A stretch of 64,000 bases of DNA. Source: Candidatus Obscuribacterales bacterium. GTDB lineage: Bacteria > Cyanobacteriota > Vampirovibrionia > Obscuribacterales > Obscuribacteraceae. Location of the stretch: positions 62,001 to 126,000 of the forward strand of contig JARLHI010000032.1 of NCBI GenBank assembly GCA_031292355.1. The letters run 5' to 3'. Below the pieces are notes generated by a model. The model saw only the letters and a list, made by a program, of their open reading frames with translations, was not told where the DNA came from and did not search any database. The position numbers were made by a program, and so were the translations under genes. Every line of letters begins with the position of its first letter. Within the stretch, counting starts at the first letter, position 1. This document shows, piece by piece, positions 8,537 to 18,354 of this stretch.

Positions 8537-9382
8537 TTAGCCCCTTCTGCATGCTGCAGGAGTTAGTCCAAAATGTTTTCTAAATGCTTTAGTGAAATGA
8601 CTCTGATCTACAAAACCTGTCCGTTTTGCTATTTCGTCAATGCTTAATTCTGCTCGACGCAAAAGGTGCTTAGCAGTTTCTATCCGCCGGTTGATTATAT
8701 ATTGCCGTGGCGTTTGTCCCGTCACTTCTTTGAACGCTTGTAAGAAAAGTCCTGGGGACAGTGAGCCTCGTTGAGTGATCTCTGAGAGCACTATTTGCGA
8801 AGTGATGTTCATTTCGATGTATTCCAACGCCGCCATTATTTCGCAAATCTCGGCTCTACCTGCTTTTACGACTGCGTTTATCTTTAGTATCGAATAAGTT
8901 CGTATCAAATGCGTTGCCAAATATTGACTAAGGTGGCTTAGTGAATCGTCTCGGTGATGATCGTGTGTACCCATCTCTCTATCAATCAATTCCATGACGC
9001 TAGTTAAATACGGATCTGCCACAATGGCTTGAGACGTCCATTCTAGCTCTTCAGGGACAGGTGAAAGAACGGACTTTGGGAAGAGCACCCTGATAAAAGA
9101 CGTTGGTTTTTTGGTTAATGCTCTGTGTATCTGATTTGATGCATGAAATGCCCCTTGTCCTGGGAGAAGGTAATGAAAGCTTCCGTCCGGTAGTTGCAGC
9201 TCCACCACCCCTGTAAATGAGAAAAATAAAGCGTGCTTTTCGTAAGAGACTGAACCTGTATCGAACATTGCTTCGGTGAATTGCTCAATTTGAACACAGG
9301 TATCATCGTCCGACCACTTAGAGGCAGCGTTCGATGATGTTGCTTGCTCACAGCCGTCTTTGTCAAAACGCAGCTTGTTCAT
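8537..9382 (-). CDS. AraC/XylS family transcriptional regulator
   Basis: The 281-residue protein has an N-terminal cupin-like sensing domain (about residues 30-110, with the LPGQGAFHASNQIHRAL stretch) and a C-terminal double helix-turn-helix of about 100 residues. The second helix-turn-helix and the family signature are seen in IDEIAKRTGFVDQSHFTKAF followed by RKHFGLTPAACR. Such proteins activate nearby operons on binding a small ligand. Its ATG overlaps the stop of the bestrophin gene (ATGA), so the two are co-translated. The ene-reductase downstream on the same strand is the most likely target, with autoregulation possible; both are inferences. Confidence 0.88.
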   Translation of the reverse strand: MNKLRFDKDGCEQATSSNAASKWSDDDTCVQIEQFTEAMFDTGSVSYEKHALFFSFTGVVELQLPDGSFHYLLPGQGAFHASNQIHRALTKKPTSFIRVLFPKSVLSPVPEELEWTSQAIVADPYLTSVMELIDREMGTHDHHRDDSLSHLSQYLATHLIRTYSILKINAVVKAGRAEICEIMAALEYIEMNITSQIVLSEITQRGSLSPGLFLQAFKEVTGQTPRQYIINRRIETAKHLLRRAELSIDEIAKRTGFVDQSHFTKAFRKHFGLTPAACRRG

Positions 9383-10371
9383 AACAGAATGTCACCGATA
9401 GGAAGTAAAGGCTCGGGCAGTTGTGCTGCATCAATCATGCTTAAAAGCTCAATTTCAATGTTCCTACAAATAGCAGACATCGGTACATCATTTAGTCCCA
9501 TTTCAAATGGGTCTTCGCTACTATCACCAACTTGTTCCATAGTAATAAACATCCATGATATAAGTGTGGAGAACGGTACTATCAACCAATCTAAACCTGT
9601 CACTTTTGTCAACTCGTCGAGCAAACCAAATGGCAATAGTAACAAAAAGATCCAGACAAATACGCCGCTGAAATAGGCGTATTGTCTTGGAAAAGGAAAG
9701 TCTTTCAAGCGTTCCGCGCTACCTTGCTCTTTAACGCATTCGACTAATATTTCTAGAATTTGTTCTAAGAGTACTTTTGCTCTTTCTAAGTCGAGTGACG
9801 ACAAAAGCATTGCGTCTTTGACCTGCAATTCCAGCAACCTCAGCGAAGGATTTTGAGCGCTTAGGATTATTGACCTGTCCGCTTCTGTGACTTCTGAATC
9901 GACAAAGCTCCGCACGGACGCTCTGTCGTAGTTTTCTCCGTAGACTTTTTTTACCAGTGCAACTTCGGGCGGTATCTTGTGTGAATTGCGTAGGGCGCCT
10001 CTTTCTCGAAGTTGAAGACTAAACAGTTTGCACCAGGCAATTTGTCTGTTTATCAAAGTTTCTTTTAAACCACGCGCACTGTCAGGAATTGAGTTAGCCA
10101 TTATTCCCAGCGCACGACTAAAGTTAGCAATCGATCCCCAAATTTTCCGGGCTTCCCAAAGGCGTTCGTATGAAGCGTTATTTTTGAAGCCAACGTAGAA
10201 CGCCACGGCCGTTCCAATCGTGCCTACGGGTAAAAAAGGTATGCTTATGAATTTCCAGCCCAATTTGTGATAAGAGCTGTAGACAGCGAGGCTGTAGAGC
10301 AAAAAGAAGACCACATGCTTCCAGCAAAACCACCAAATCACAGATGCTTTAATTTCGTTGCGAATGTACAC
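9379..10371 (-). CDS. Bestrophin-like (YneE/RFP-TM) anion channel protein
   Basis: The 330-residue membrane protein shows the bacterial bestrophin pattern: an N-terminal Trp/Phe-rich helix, PVGTIGTAVAFYVGFKNNAS directly followed by YERLWEARKIWG, and late helices FPFPRQYAYFSGVFVWIFLL then PFGLLDE. Bestrophins form pentameric anion or cation channels in the cytoplasmic membrane. The start is GTG, with GAGGAG about 12 nt upstream. It is the first gene of a two-gene unit with the AraC regulator. Why a channel would pair with this regulator is not evident; export of an organic acid or pH and ion relief is possible. Confidence 0.85.
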   Translation of the reverse strand: MYIRNEIKASVIWWFCWKHVVFFLLYSLAVYSSYHKLGWKFISIPFLPVGTIGTAVAFYVGFKNNASYERLWEARKIWGSIANFSRALGIMANSIPDSARGLKETLINRQIAWCKLFSLQLRERGALRNSHKIPPEVALVKKVYGENYDRASVRSFVDSEVTEADRSIILSAQNPSLRLLELQVKDAMLLSSLDLERAKVLLEQILEILVECVKEQGSAERLKDFPFPRQYAYFSGVFVWIFLLLLPFGLLDELTKVTGLDWLIVPFSTLISWMFITMEQVGDSSEDPFEMGLNDVPMSAICRNIEIELLSMIDAAQLPEPLLPIGDILL

Positions 10372-10644
10372 CTAACTGTATGTCTCCTCTGTCGTAAATG
10401 ATGATTGAATTTTTTTGAAGGATGTCGCTCCTTCTTTATTTGATTTGCTGCAATAGCAGCTAGCGCAGAACACTTATCCACACAAAGAAGATATCTTACA
10501 GTACGGTACGTAGCATATAGATAGGAACATCCACCACACCGGTATCTCCACCGAACTTGATCCGAGTCGATTCGATAATTTTGGTCGAGATTAGTTGGTA
10601 TCGTTAATATGGGTAGTTTCTTCTGAGTCCAGATAGTTCTAAAA

Positions 10645-11961
10645 TTAGTTCTTCTCAACAGGTTTTTCCAGCAATCCGTGTTTTTTGAGTCCACTCATAA
10701 TGAAATTGGTGGTGATGCCCTGGCGCAAGCTGATGCCCATAGTAGGTTCGGCATCTGGCAAGTTGGTGTTGAATGCACTCGTCGAATTGTTGTCGAAGTG
10801 ACCGACAATGTGTAAGACTCTGCCTTTTCCCATTTGGAATGTAGCAGCGAGTATTCCCTTATTGTCAGGGTCGCTTTTCGCCAGTTGATTGCTACGCACA
10901 AGCACATGTACATTGCGCGTATCGTCTACGCGCCCGGTGTCAGCGTCTATGTGCACCGACGCGTCACGCACGTGTACGGTCTGACATTTATCGTCGAGGC
11001 GCCATCGAGCATAGGGTACGCAACCTTTAATGAGAGCCTCAAGCGGATCTACGACGATGGCGTCCACCGTTTCAGGATATGAATAGCCACTATTCCAGCC
11101 AATGAAGCCAGTTTCGTCCACGCTGGTTAAACGAGCGAGGGTTCCGTCAAGTGCCCAATCGGTGGTGACAAGATAGCCGCCGCCCAAAACGAAATTACGA
11201 ACGACTTCAATGGCATCGGGATTGAGGGCACCAGCGCAATCGACAATGATCACGGCGGTTTTGTCCAAATTCGTTTTAGTCAATTGGTTCGGAGAAATTT
11301 TATCGAAGCCCAGACCAAGAGAATGCAATATGTGACCAGAATCATCCCACTGTCCCTTAACGTCGATGATTGCGTTATGGGGAGTGGTGCCGACTTTGCC
11401 GTAATTCTTTTCCAGCCAATTTCTAAATACAGCTGCTCCAACATTGCGTGCGTCTGCTTGAGGAATTCTTGGAGCACCACTCATGATGCGTTCGGCTATG
11501 TCCGACAGCCCCCGAGTTATTCCTGAATCGGTTGCAGAAAGTGGCCTTCTGCGGCCACTACTTACGCTTCTGCCCGCTCCGTCATCTCGAATTTCAAGCT
11601 CAGGACCATCTGGATGAGTATCTGATGTCCAGCCATATGGTGTCGCAGTCGTTTCCGCGTGACCGCCTAGAATGTGACGCGGATGGACATCTTCATTGCT
11701 TGGGCTGGGTAGGTCTACATCGCTTGAGTGACCAGGGGCAAGAGTTTTGTTCGGTGATGGTGGCTTGATGCGGAAATTAGTTTGACCATCTTCAACCCAA
11801 TCTGATGCATTGGCTTCGAGGGCAGTAAATGAGTTTACTGACAGCGACATGACTAGAGCAAGCGAAAGCTGGGCGCACGTGCCTGCGCCCAGCCCCTGCA
11901 TGGCCGTCGTACTAACATGGAATTTTGGCTTTGAGGCTCTTTCTGACATCTCTACATTCAT
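10645..11961 (-). CDS. Exported protein with a glutamine-amidotransferase-like (flavodoxin-type) domain
   Basis: The protein of about 438 residues has a long basic N-terminus followed by a hydrophobic export signal (AQLSLALVMSLSVNSFTALE), so it is probably secreted or periplasmic. Residues about 160-430 look like a class I glutamine-amidotransferase/ThuA-like alpha/beta domain: a strand AVIIVDCAGAL, then VVRNFVLGGGYLVTTDWAL and the late strand GKGRVLHIVGHFDNN. No catalytic Cys-His-Glu triad is evident, so it may be a non-catalytic member. A Pro/Ser/Asp-rich linker lies between signal and domain. ATG codons exist at 11961 and 11949 and a GTG at 11973; none has a clear ribosome-binding site, so the start is uncertain. 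Confidence 0.7.
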   Translation of the reverse strand: MNVEMSERASKPKFHVSTTAMQGLGAGTCAQLSLALVMSLSVNSFTALEANASDWVEDGQTNFRIKPPSPNKTLAPGHSSDVDLPSPSNEDVHPRHILGGHAETTATPYGWTSDTHPDGPELEIRDDGAGRSVSSGRRRPLSATDSGITRGLSDIAERIMSGAPRIPQADARNVGAAVFRNWLEKNYGKVGTTPHNAIIDVKGQWDDSGHILHSLGLGFDKISPNQLTKTNLDKTAVIIVDCAGALNPDAIEVVRNFVLGGGYLVTTDWALDGTLARLTSVDETGFIGWNSGYSYPETVDAIVVDPLEALIKGCVPYARWRLDDKCQTVHVRDASVHIDADTGRVDDTRNVHVLVRSNQLAKSDPDNKGILAATFQMGKGRVLHIVGHFDNNSTSAFNTNLPDAEPTMGISLRQGITTNFIMSGLKKHGLLEKPVEKN

Positions 11962-12038
11962 TTTGCAAAACACTTAGATAGTATTTTAGGCGAAAGTGAA
12001 TAAGATTGCCGAGATTTTCAAAAGTGTCTGCGTCTGCG

Positions 12039-12344
12039 TCAGGCGTGTTTGCTCATGGCTGCGCGAGTTTCAGGCACAGTTTCATTGACCCCGCGGCGCA
12101 AGATAGCCAGAGCCTCAAGACTTGGCCAGATGATTTCTTTCATCTCTTCTAAATGATAAAGGCCAATTTCGTTGCGGTCATAACGCCTGCAGATGTCTTC
12201 CCATAACTGGAATAAACGCTTGGGGCAACAAGTTTCTCTGGCTATTCTTTGAAATTCTAGAAGGTCAAATTTTTCTGGAGTTTTCTCGGGTATATACACC
12301 GATTGTACCGATTGATCTTCCGGCCGTTTTTCCTGATTGGTCAT
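12039..12344 (-). CDS. Small acidic hypothetical protein
   Basis: The ATG at 12344 has a strong GGAGG site 8 nt upstream and gives 101 residues; the longer frame to 12425 would run through the palindrome and lacks a signal. The protein is soluble, charged and probably helical (DLLEFQRIARETCCPKRLFQ), with a CC pair and several Trp. No family is recognised. A 24-bp palindrome sits 29-52 nt before the start, so it is likely controlled by a repressor. Confidence 0.6.
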   Translation of the reverse strand: MTNQEKRPEDQSVQSVYIPEKTPEKFDLLEFQRIARETCCPKRLFQLWEDICRRYDRNEIGLYHLEEMKEIIWPSLEALAILRRGVNETVPETRAAMSKHA

Positions 12345-12752
12345 GACACGTTCCTCCGCACACACTAGCAAGAGAATGCTCATTAATGAGCGTTCTGTCA
12401 AGTTATCTTTTCGTATTTCGTGCAATTGCGGGCGGTATCAGTAGCCGTTAGAAAGTAGCGAAATTTGCACTGGATGTGGTGGCGAAGCCAAAATACCGAG
12501 CTCTTGCGTTTCGAGAAATCCGGACCCAAATTCAAAGACAACAATTTGCTGTGTTCTGGGTATTCGTTTGCGACAGCGGCTAAACAAAACCGAGTAGTCG
12601 GATGTCAAGCCGGTTCGTGCAGTAACCCTGGCGGGCATATTGAGGAATGAGTGCGGTCAGATTTGCCAGCATGGGAAATCCACCATTGTTGATGCCATTG
12701 AATTTGACGTAATCTGAACTTTCCAAGGGTGTATAAGGCTTAAAAGCTCAAA
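12345..12752. other. Divergent intergenic region upstream of the 1866-residue protein
   Basis: These 408 nt separate the small hypothetical gene from the giant gene. They contain the 24-bp palindrome near the left side. Short frames on both strands between 12438 and 12650 have no start signals or recognisable content and are left out. The promoter of the giant gene should lie toward the right side, but I see no clear -35/-10 pair. Confidence 0.5.
12373..12396. promoter_or_regulatory. 24-bp near-perfect palindrome, probable operator
   Basis: AGAATGCTCATTAATGAGCG followed by TTCT is a 24-bp dyad with a single mismatched pair. The centre GCTCATTAATGAGC (12378-12391) is perfect. It lies just upstream of the 101-residue gene. 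The length and symmetry fit a dimeric repressor site such as those used by TetR- or MarR-type proteins; the actual binder is unknown. Confidence 0.55.
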
Positions 12753-15700
12753 ATGGCAAACGACAAAGCAGAACCAGTAAAGGTCAAAGACACACAGGCT
12801 CAGCCAAATGACAGCCAGGTAGTGCATCTACCTAATTTGCTCGAACTTGCCGGTGGCGTCGAAGCCGGATTAAAGGCCGCCAAATATACTGTTCAGGAAA
12901 AAGTCGCCGGCGTCAAACAGCTTGGAGAGCAAACTGCCAATTGGGCGACTGGAACGACAATTTTCTCCAAAGAATCAATCGATGCGCTCGGACCCAAAGA
13001 GCATGAACACGCTAAAGCTTATACAACAAATTGGTATTTCGAGCAGGCCGGTCAAGCCCTTCCTCTAGTGGCCGCGGTCACTATTGGTCATAAATTCTTG
13101 GGCGCTTTCGCCACCAAAGAGGCAGTCGCTGCAGAAAAGAGCTCCGTTGAGGGTGCTAGTGTTTTACAACGGGCTGCCAGTCTCTCCTTGAGACCGACAC
13201 CGCTTGGTCTTAATGTGCGCAACGCTGCCGCCATTGGCTTTGCCTCCGAATTCGCCAATCCTACAGATACTAAAAACAATGACAGCTTGCTCAGTAGTCT
13301 TGGGACCCGAACTGTTGATGGGACCGTTGGTGCCATTGGCATGGCTGGCATGAGTCTGGGCACAATTGGTACACAGGCTGCTTTTAGAGCTGCCGGCAAG
13401 GCAATCTTCAAGGAGGCGGCGGTTACTGCCATTGATAGCGCCGCACTTTCTGGTGAAACCGCGGCGGCCAAAGTCTCGCAAAATGTATTTGCTAAATCCG
13501 CTGAAAGCACTTTCAATAGAATCAAGAGTGCTAGCGGCAACGCTATCATCGCCGGTATCGGTGGTGTACCAGGGGGTGCCCTCGGCTATCTCGCTGGAGC
13601 TGAAGCTCACGGCAAGCAATTTAATTTATCCGATCTCACAGAAAGCGCGGTCGGCTCTGGCGTTGTAGGCGGTATGTTCGGCGTAGCTTCAGGGCTGCGC
13701 GGTAATCCAGAAGCTGCAGTCAAATCAGAAAAGGCAGGCTTGGATAGCCCAAGCACAAGCATTCCTTTTTCAGCACGATTCGAGGGTGCCACACAAGCTG
13801 TGCGCGAGCTGGTATTTGGTCGCCAGGGCGATGCCGGTCAATTAGGCACGGCTATGGCCAGTGATGCTAGAGGTCGGTCAAGCGCAGACTTCGATAAATT
13901 AGCAAACAGCTGGGAAAGCTATCTGGAATTTGCTGGTGGCGAAGGACGAGTTGCGCCAGCAGATGTTGAACACGTATTGAGAAGCGTCGACAACGGCTCC
14001 CTTAAGCCGTCGCTTCTCCAAGATTACGCAGACGGCAATAATTCGGCCGAGCAAAAGGCCTTTGTGGCAGCCAGTTTACGACCTGAAAGTCGAGCCGCGT
14101 TCATCAAAATGATGGAAGTTTCGCGTGACGGCAGTGCCGCCGCTCAGAACGGTTTTGCTAAAGAAGTTTCGGGTGATAAACAAACTATTGCCGATCTTCA
14201 AATGATGACCAATCGTCTTAGTGACCCAAGGTTGATTAAGCTCGTTGAGGCTGCAGCCACCCCTGTTGTGGAAGCGCCAGCGACTACGTCAGTTGAAATA
14301 CCCACCATTAGAACGAACGTTGGTTCGACGCCGATTGATTTTGACGCGGCGACGAGTCCAGCAATGCGCGCCAGAGTTAATGTTCCTGATGTGGCTCTAA
14401 GACAGCCTGTTGCAGATGGATTCGAACAGCTTTTGGAAGCTGCTAAGAAGACAGGTACGCCAGAACAGATGGCCGCATTTTTTAAATCTGTAGAGGCTAA
14501 TCCGAAGATTCTCGACTACGTCAAGCAGATGGCGCAGCAAACGAATGTGCCGTCTATTCAAGACCTTGCTGCTATGGCTGAGAAACCGGCTCTGCGTAAA
14601 GCCATGATGCAACTTGCAGAAGCGGCTAAAGAAGGCAGCACCGCTGCGCAAAAACAGGCATTTATAGACACTTTAAACAGCGATCGCAGCACAATTCCTG
14701 ATTGGAAAACATTAGCCAATCGCTACGATGATCCACGGTTCAAAGACCTGGTGCGTGCCGCGGACACTGCTGATATCGACCTTGTCGTCAAAACGCAAAA
14801 AGAAGCAGATGACCTAAAGTCGGCTACTAAAGTTGTTGAAAATCTGATTCGTTCAGGCGGTACCGATACAACCGACTTAAATAAAATTGTTCGTGATGAC
14901 GATTCTCTAGCCAGTTTGCAGCCACACTTGAGACATATAGCTGAGCGCCTCGGTGGCGAAGAAATAGCGAAGAAAGTGGATGAAGCTTTCGCTGGTCGCT
15001 TCCAGCAAATAGAAGTGCATACTCCCGAAGATTCGAGCTTCCCGCGCCCAGAAGAAGTTCAGACAGTTTCAGTGCGATCTAATTTGGTCGGTGACTTCAA
15101 TCAAATGACTGAAGTCGTAAAAATGCTCGACGAATCGCTCACTAAACCACAGCAGGAAGGCGACGCGGTCAATCCTGACTGGATTTATAATTTGCTTAAA
15201 GCAAAAGCTCAATCTGAAAGTGGAAAAGCACTAGAAGGTTCTGTCAAAGAATACGCGCAAAAGACTTTTGACCCTCGTTTTCAAGCCTTCGTCAATGATG
15301 CTTATTTGCCGGCTGAAGGCATTGTACTTGGTCCAGAGCGCACTTTTACAGCCGCTAACGAAATAGAGCAAAATGCCTTCGGTTCTTTTGCAACCGTCAT
15401 GAAAGGATGGCCCAAAGTCGCAGCGGGCGAAACGCCATCTCGCGACGCTGTGCTTAATTATCGTGGCCAGGTCTTTAAATATTTAGGTGAGCATCCCGAA
15501 TTGCACGAAATGGTGGTGCGTTACGGTCAGCAAACAAATTCTAGTTTTGAAGCAAGCGCTATTGATGCATTCTATGGCACCAAAAACTTGGAACGTTTTC
15601 CTGGCGTCCTCATGAACAAGGAGGCCGCTCCATCTGTTGAAAGCGCGGAACTGCGTGGTCTAAGAAGTGATCCAGTCGCCAACACCTTAATCGACGGTTC

Positions 15701-18353
15701 GCTTGACCCTAAATTCGAATATTTAGGTCAGGTGGCTAAACACCTGGCCTCGCCTGTCGCTCTCGACACTCCATACAGTAAACGCCTGTTTAACGATCAG
15801 CCACGCATCAGTCAGGAGCAACCTGTAGCCGGAGCTGGTACCTGGTCCGTGGCTGAATTCAATGGAAACTCCGTTGCCACCATTACGGGACACCCAGAGA
15901 ATCTGCAAAAAATTCAGGATTTTGCTGACGGTACCAGAATCGAAGTCTATGGGCGCAATGGCGAAACTGAGCCATACACTCAGGTCTACTTCCCAGATCA
16001 ATCTAATGTCAAAGTTGTTAATCCGGGTGCCGAAGGAAGCGGTCGTTTCAAAATTGAATTTCCATTACAGGGTAATTACATCAGCACTGACTTTCCATCA
16101 GATTCACCGGTCGTGCGCGAGATAGCCTGGGATGGCAATTTGACTCAGATTAATCGAGACGGCTCGGTTAGCATGCAAAAGATTGCCGATTTCAAAAACT
16201 TTGATCCAATTGCGTACGATAACGCTCGCAAGGTAGAGGCTCAAGCCAGAGAAGCCGAGCAAAAACAGGCAGATGCTAGGGTCGAGTCGGCCAAACTTGT
16301 GGAAGTGATGAAGACGGCAACTGATCCCGCTGCTCGCCTGGAAGCCGCAAAAGCTTTGAAGCCGCAAAATATGTCGGTCGAACAATTCCAAGACTGGTTG
16401 CAATTCGCTTTTAGAAAATCGCCGCGAACTGGTGCTGCAAATTATCATGAGCTGGATAACAACGCTTCTGCATTAGAAACGATGCGTCCCAAATTTGTGA
16501 GCGCTGATTATGATGCCTGGTCTGCCCGTTTGAAAGACTATTTGTCAGTGCCTGAAGTTGGTGTGGGCAAAGTTTCTGGCTCTTCGGCGTATCCAGAATG
16601 GCTTGCGCGTGAAAATGTTGATGCTCTGCCAAACTGGCTCAAGGGTGACATTTATCAACGATTCAATGCAAAAGACGCTGGCGCTTCAGACAGAATGCCC
16701 GGTGCTCTCGCTGACTATTTCAAAGCGAATGGTGAGCCTCAAGATGTTCGTAAGGGCAAAAATGGTGGGCAAGAGCAAAAGATGCCATTTAGACCAATCG
16801 GGGACGATTCGGTGGCCTTACGTATGGATCGACTCAGTGATTTGAATATAGCTAAACCAGAAGTGACAGCACGCCTGATGGAGCTCGGCTCACAGGATGG
16901 ACGCGCGCTGCAAGACGTCATCAAACAAATGACCAATACTCGTAATAATAATGTCGAGTTTCGTAATTTGTTATCGTTGACTTTGCCTAATGCCAAGGAT
17001 ATTTATTCAGTCAAGCTAATGTTGGATGCACTCGATAAAGCGCGCGCACCATATACGCCAGAAGCTGAAAAGGGGGTCGATCTCGAATTGGCTAGACGGG
17101 CTGCCGCCTCTTTGACCGGCAATCCGGTGCAGGCGTCTGCGGCTAAAGATTTAGTGAGCAAATTGTACAAAGGTGAGGTCACTCGTCCGCCATTTACAAA
17201 AGGACCAAAACCTGGACCGTTCGATACAAATATGCTCGCGAATTACACCCTTGCGGCGCCAGAAGCAGCGGCTGTAGCTGACATTCCTGATGAACTGATT
17301 TTTGGTTCTGCCGTACCAAAGGCACCGGAAGCTGCTCCGGATGATGCAGAAAATGGTACCGCAACTGGTGCCTCTGCAGTGCCTGGCAGTACTGCTGCTT
17401 TAGATGCACTTCGCGGCAAGACCGAGACACCGCCAACAGTAGAATCACCAGCTCCAGCCGCGGAAGTACCCGCTCCAGCCGAAGTAGAAGCACCCGCTGA
17501 ATTCGTCGAGTCACCACTATCTCCAGCTGCAGAAACTCTAGCTCAAAAAATCGGCGAGAAATTGACCGAGGCTGGAAACATTGGTGAGAATACCGTCTAC
17601 CAAACAAGCGATGGCAGCAGAGATTTCCTCATTGAGCCATCAGGCGCGACCTATGAGCGTGCGTTAGACAAGATTGGCGGTCAGCTGTGGAAGAACGTCA
17701 ATGATCAAACTGAGATCTGGACTGACCATCGTGGCAAAGTTTGGGATTACAATTCTGAAAGCAATTTTGCCGTAGCTCGTGAAGTGCCAGAAAATATGAC
17801 GCGACAGGTGTTCAGTTTTGCCGATGAGGGCAGCGACCTGGACAACCGACATCCCGATAGCCCTCATCTTGCTCCACGCGATAATGTGCTCAGCAGTTTT
17901 GGAAAAGATGGTAGCGTCGAGTTTGCTCACATGGACGGCACTATTCATACAATTGGACCAAAAACCGGACCAGATTATAAACCTGCTTTTGAGGAGTTCA
18001 AATATCCAGGCAGCGATGAGGACCAGGGGCTGACTATCCGTATTAACAAGAACCAGGCGATGACAGGCACTTTACCAAATGGTGTCACATTTACGGCCAG
18101 GGACGTCAAAGGCAGAGCAACCATGTTCACTTATCCTGATGGTGTCGCGCCTTATGAGTCTGGCTCGGTTGTAGGTTTCGAGAATGACACTGTTACGGTC
18201 ACGCAACCGAATGGCAAGCAAACCGTTTTCCATCCTAACGGCAGCGTTGAAGAGCATTTGTCTGCGCCAGAAAATCATGAGCATGAAGAGCCAGAAATGA
18301 GCTCGCCGGCGCTCGATCAACTCGAGCGTTTGTTGAGTGGAGACAATCCATAA
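12753..18353 (+). CDS. Giant 1866-residue repeat-containing protein, unknown function
   Basis: This long protein has no ordinary signal peptide. Its first 315 residues contain several Gly/Ala-rich hydrophobic runs that look like glycine-zipper membrane-inserting segments, such as TVDGTVGAIGMAGMSLGTIG near 190 and IIAGIGGVPGGALGYLAGAE near 262. Residues about 370-850 are helical with a repeated module of about 150-190 residues; copies end in DPRLIKLVEAA, DPRFKDLVRAA and DPRFQAFVNDA, each preceded by a G-S-x-x-A-Q/K-x-x-F type helix. A charged middle (about 1150-1500) leads to a Pro/Ala-rich linker near 1560-1590. The last 250 residues are a beta-rich set of repeats built on short turns (GKDGSVEF, QPNGKQTVFHPNGSVE). 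The C-terminal turn repeats recall YD/Rhs-like or adhesin repeats, but no family is firmly recognised. It faces a macrodomain gene end to end. Confidence 0.85.
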   Translation: MANDKAEPVKVKDTQAQPNDSQVVHLPNLLELAGGVEAGLKAAKYTVQEKVAGVKQLGEQTANWATGTTIFSKESIDALGPKEHEHAKAYTTNWYFEQAGQALPLVAAVTIGHKFLGAFATKEAVAAEKSSVEGASVLQRAASLSLRPTPLGLNVRNAAAIGFASEFANPTDTKNNDSLLSSLGTRTVDGTVGAIGMAGMSLGTIGTQAAFRAAGKAIFKEAAVTAIDSAALSGETAAAKVSQNVFAKSAESTFNRIKSASGNAIIAGIGGVPGGALGYLAGAEAHGKQFNLSDLTESAVGSGVVGGMFGVASGLRGNPEAAVKSEKAGLDSPSTSIPFSARFEGATQAVRELVFGRQGDAGQLGTAMASDARGRSSADFDKLANSWESYLEFAGGEGRVAPADVEHVLRSVDNGSLKPSLLQDYADGNNSAEQKAFVAASLRPESRAAFIKMMEVSRDGSAAAQNGFAKEVSGDKQTIADLQMMTNRLSDPRLIKLVEAAATPVVEAPATTSVEIPTIRTNVGSTPIDFDAATSPAMRARVNVPDVALRQPVADGFEQLLEAAKKTGTPEQMAAFFKSVEANPKILDYVKQMAQQTNVPSIQDLAAMAEKPALRKAMMQLAEAAKEGSTAAQKQAFIDTLNSDRSTIPDWKTLANRYDDPRFKDLVRAADTADIDLVVKTQKEADDLKSATKVVENLIRSGGTDTTDLNKIVRDDDSLASLQPHLRHIAERLGGEEIAKKVDEAFAGRFQQIEVHTPEDSSFPRPEEVQTVSVRSNLVGDFNQMTEVVKMLDESLTKPQQEGDAVNPDWIYNLLKAKAQSESGKALEGSVKEYAQKTFDPRFQAFVNDAYLPAEGIVLGPERTFTAANEIEQNAFGSFATVMKGWPKVAAGETPSRDAVLNYRGQVFKYLGEHPELHEMVVRYGQQTNSSFEASAIDAFYGTKNLERFPGVLMNKEAAPSVESAELRGLRSDPVANTLIDGSLDPKFEYLGQVAKHLASPVALDTPYSKRLFNDQPRISQEQPVAGAGTWSVAEFNGNSVATITGHPENLQKIQDFADGTRIEVYGRNGETEPYTQVYFPDQSNVKVVNPGAEGSGRFKIEFPLQGNYISTDFPSDSPVVREIAWDGNLTQINRDGSVSMQKIADFKNFDPIAYDNARKVEAQAREAEQKQADARVESAKLVEVMKTATDPAARLEAAKALKPQNMSVEQFQDWLQFAFRKSPRTGAANYHELDNNASALETMRPKFVSADYDAWSARLKDYLSVPEVGVGKVSGSSAYPEWLARENVDALPNWLKGDIYQRFNAKDAGASDRMPGALADYFKANGEPQDVRKGKNGGQEQKMPFRPIGDDSVALRMDRLSDLNIAKPEVTARLMELGSQDGRALQDVIKQMTNTRNNNVEFRNLLSLTLPNAKDIYSVKLMLDALDKARAPYTPEAEKGVDLELARRAAASLTGNPVQASAAKDLVSKLYKGEVTRPPFTKGPKPGPFDTNMLANYTLAAPEAAAVADIPDELIFGSAVPKAPEAAPDDAENGTATGASAVPGSTAALDALRGKTETPPTVESPAPAAEVPAPAEVEAPAEFVESPLSPAAETLAQKIGEKLTEAGNIGENTVYQTSDGSRDFLIEPSGATYERALDKIGGQLWKNVNDQTEIWTDHRGKVWDYNSESNFAVAREVPENMTRQVFSFADEGSDLDNRHPDSPHLAPRDNVLSSFGKDGSVEFAHMDGTIHTIGPKTGPDYKPAFEEFKYPGSDEDQGLTIRINKNQAMTGTLPNGVTFTARDVKGRATMFTYPDGVAPYESGSVVGFENDTVTVTQPNGKQTVFHPNGSVEEHLSAPENHEHEEPEMSSPALDQLERLLSGDNP

Positions 18354-18354
18354 G

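Noticed and set aside
10338-10694. 118-codon minus-strand frame between the bestrophin and exported-protein genes
   Set aside because: It overlaps both neighbours, has no ribosome-binding site, and its translation is rich in Arg/Cys/Tyr with no coherent pattern.
12438-12650. Small frames on both strands before the giant gene
   Set aside because: Neither has a ribosome-binding site or recognisable content, and they overlap each other.
13088-13549. Long antisense frame opposite the giant protein
   Set aside because: It mirrors the Ala/Gly-rich coding strand and has no start signal.
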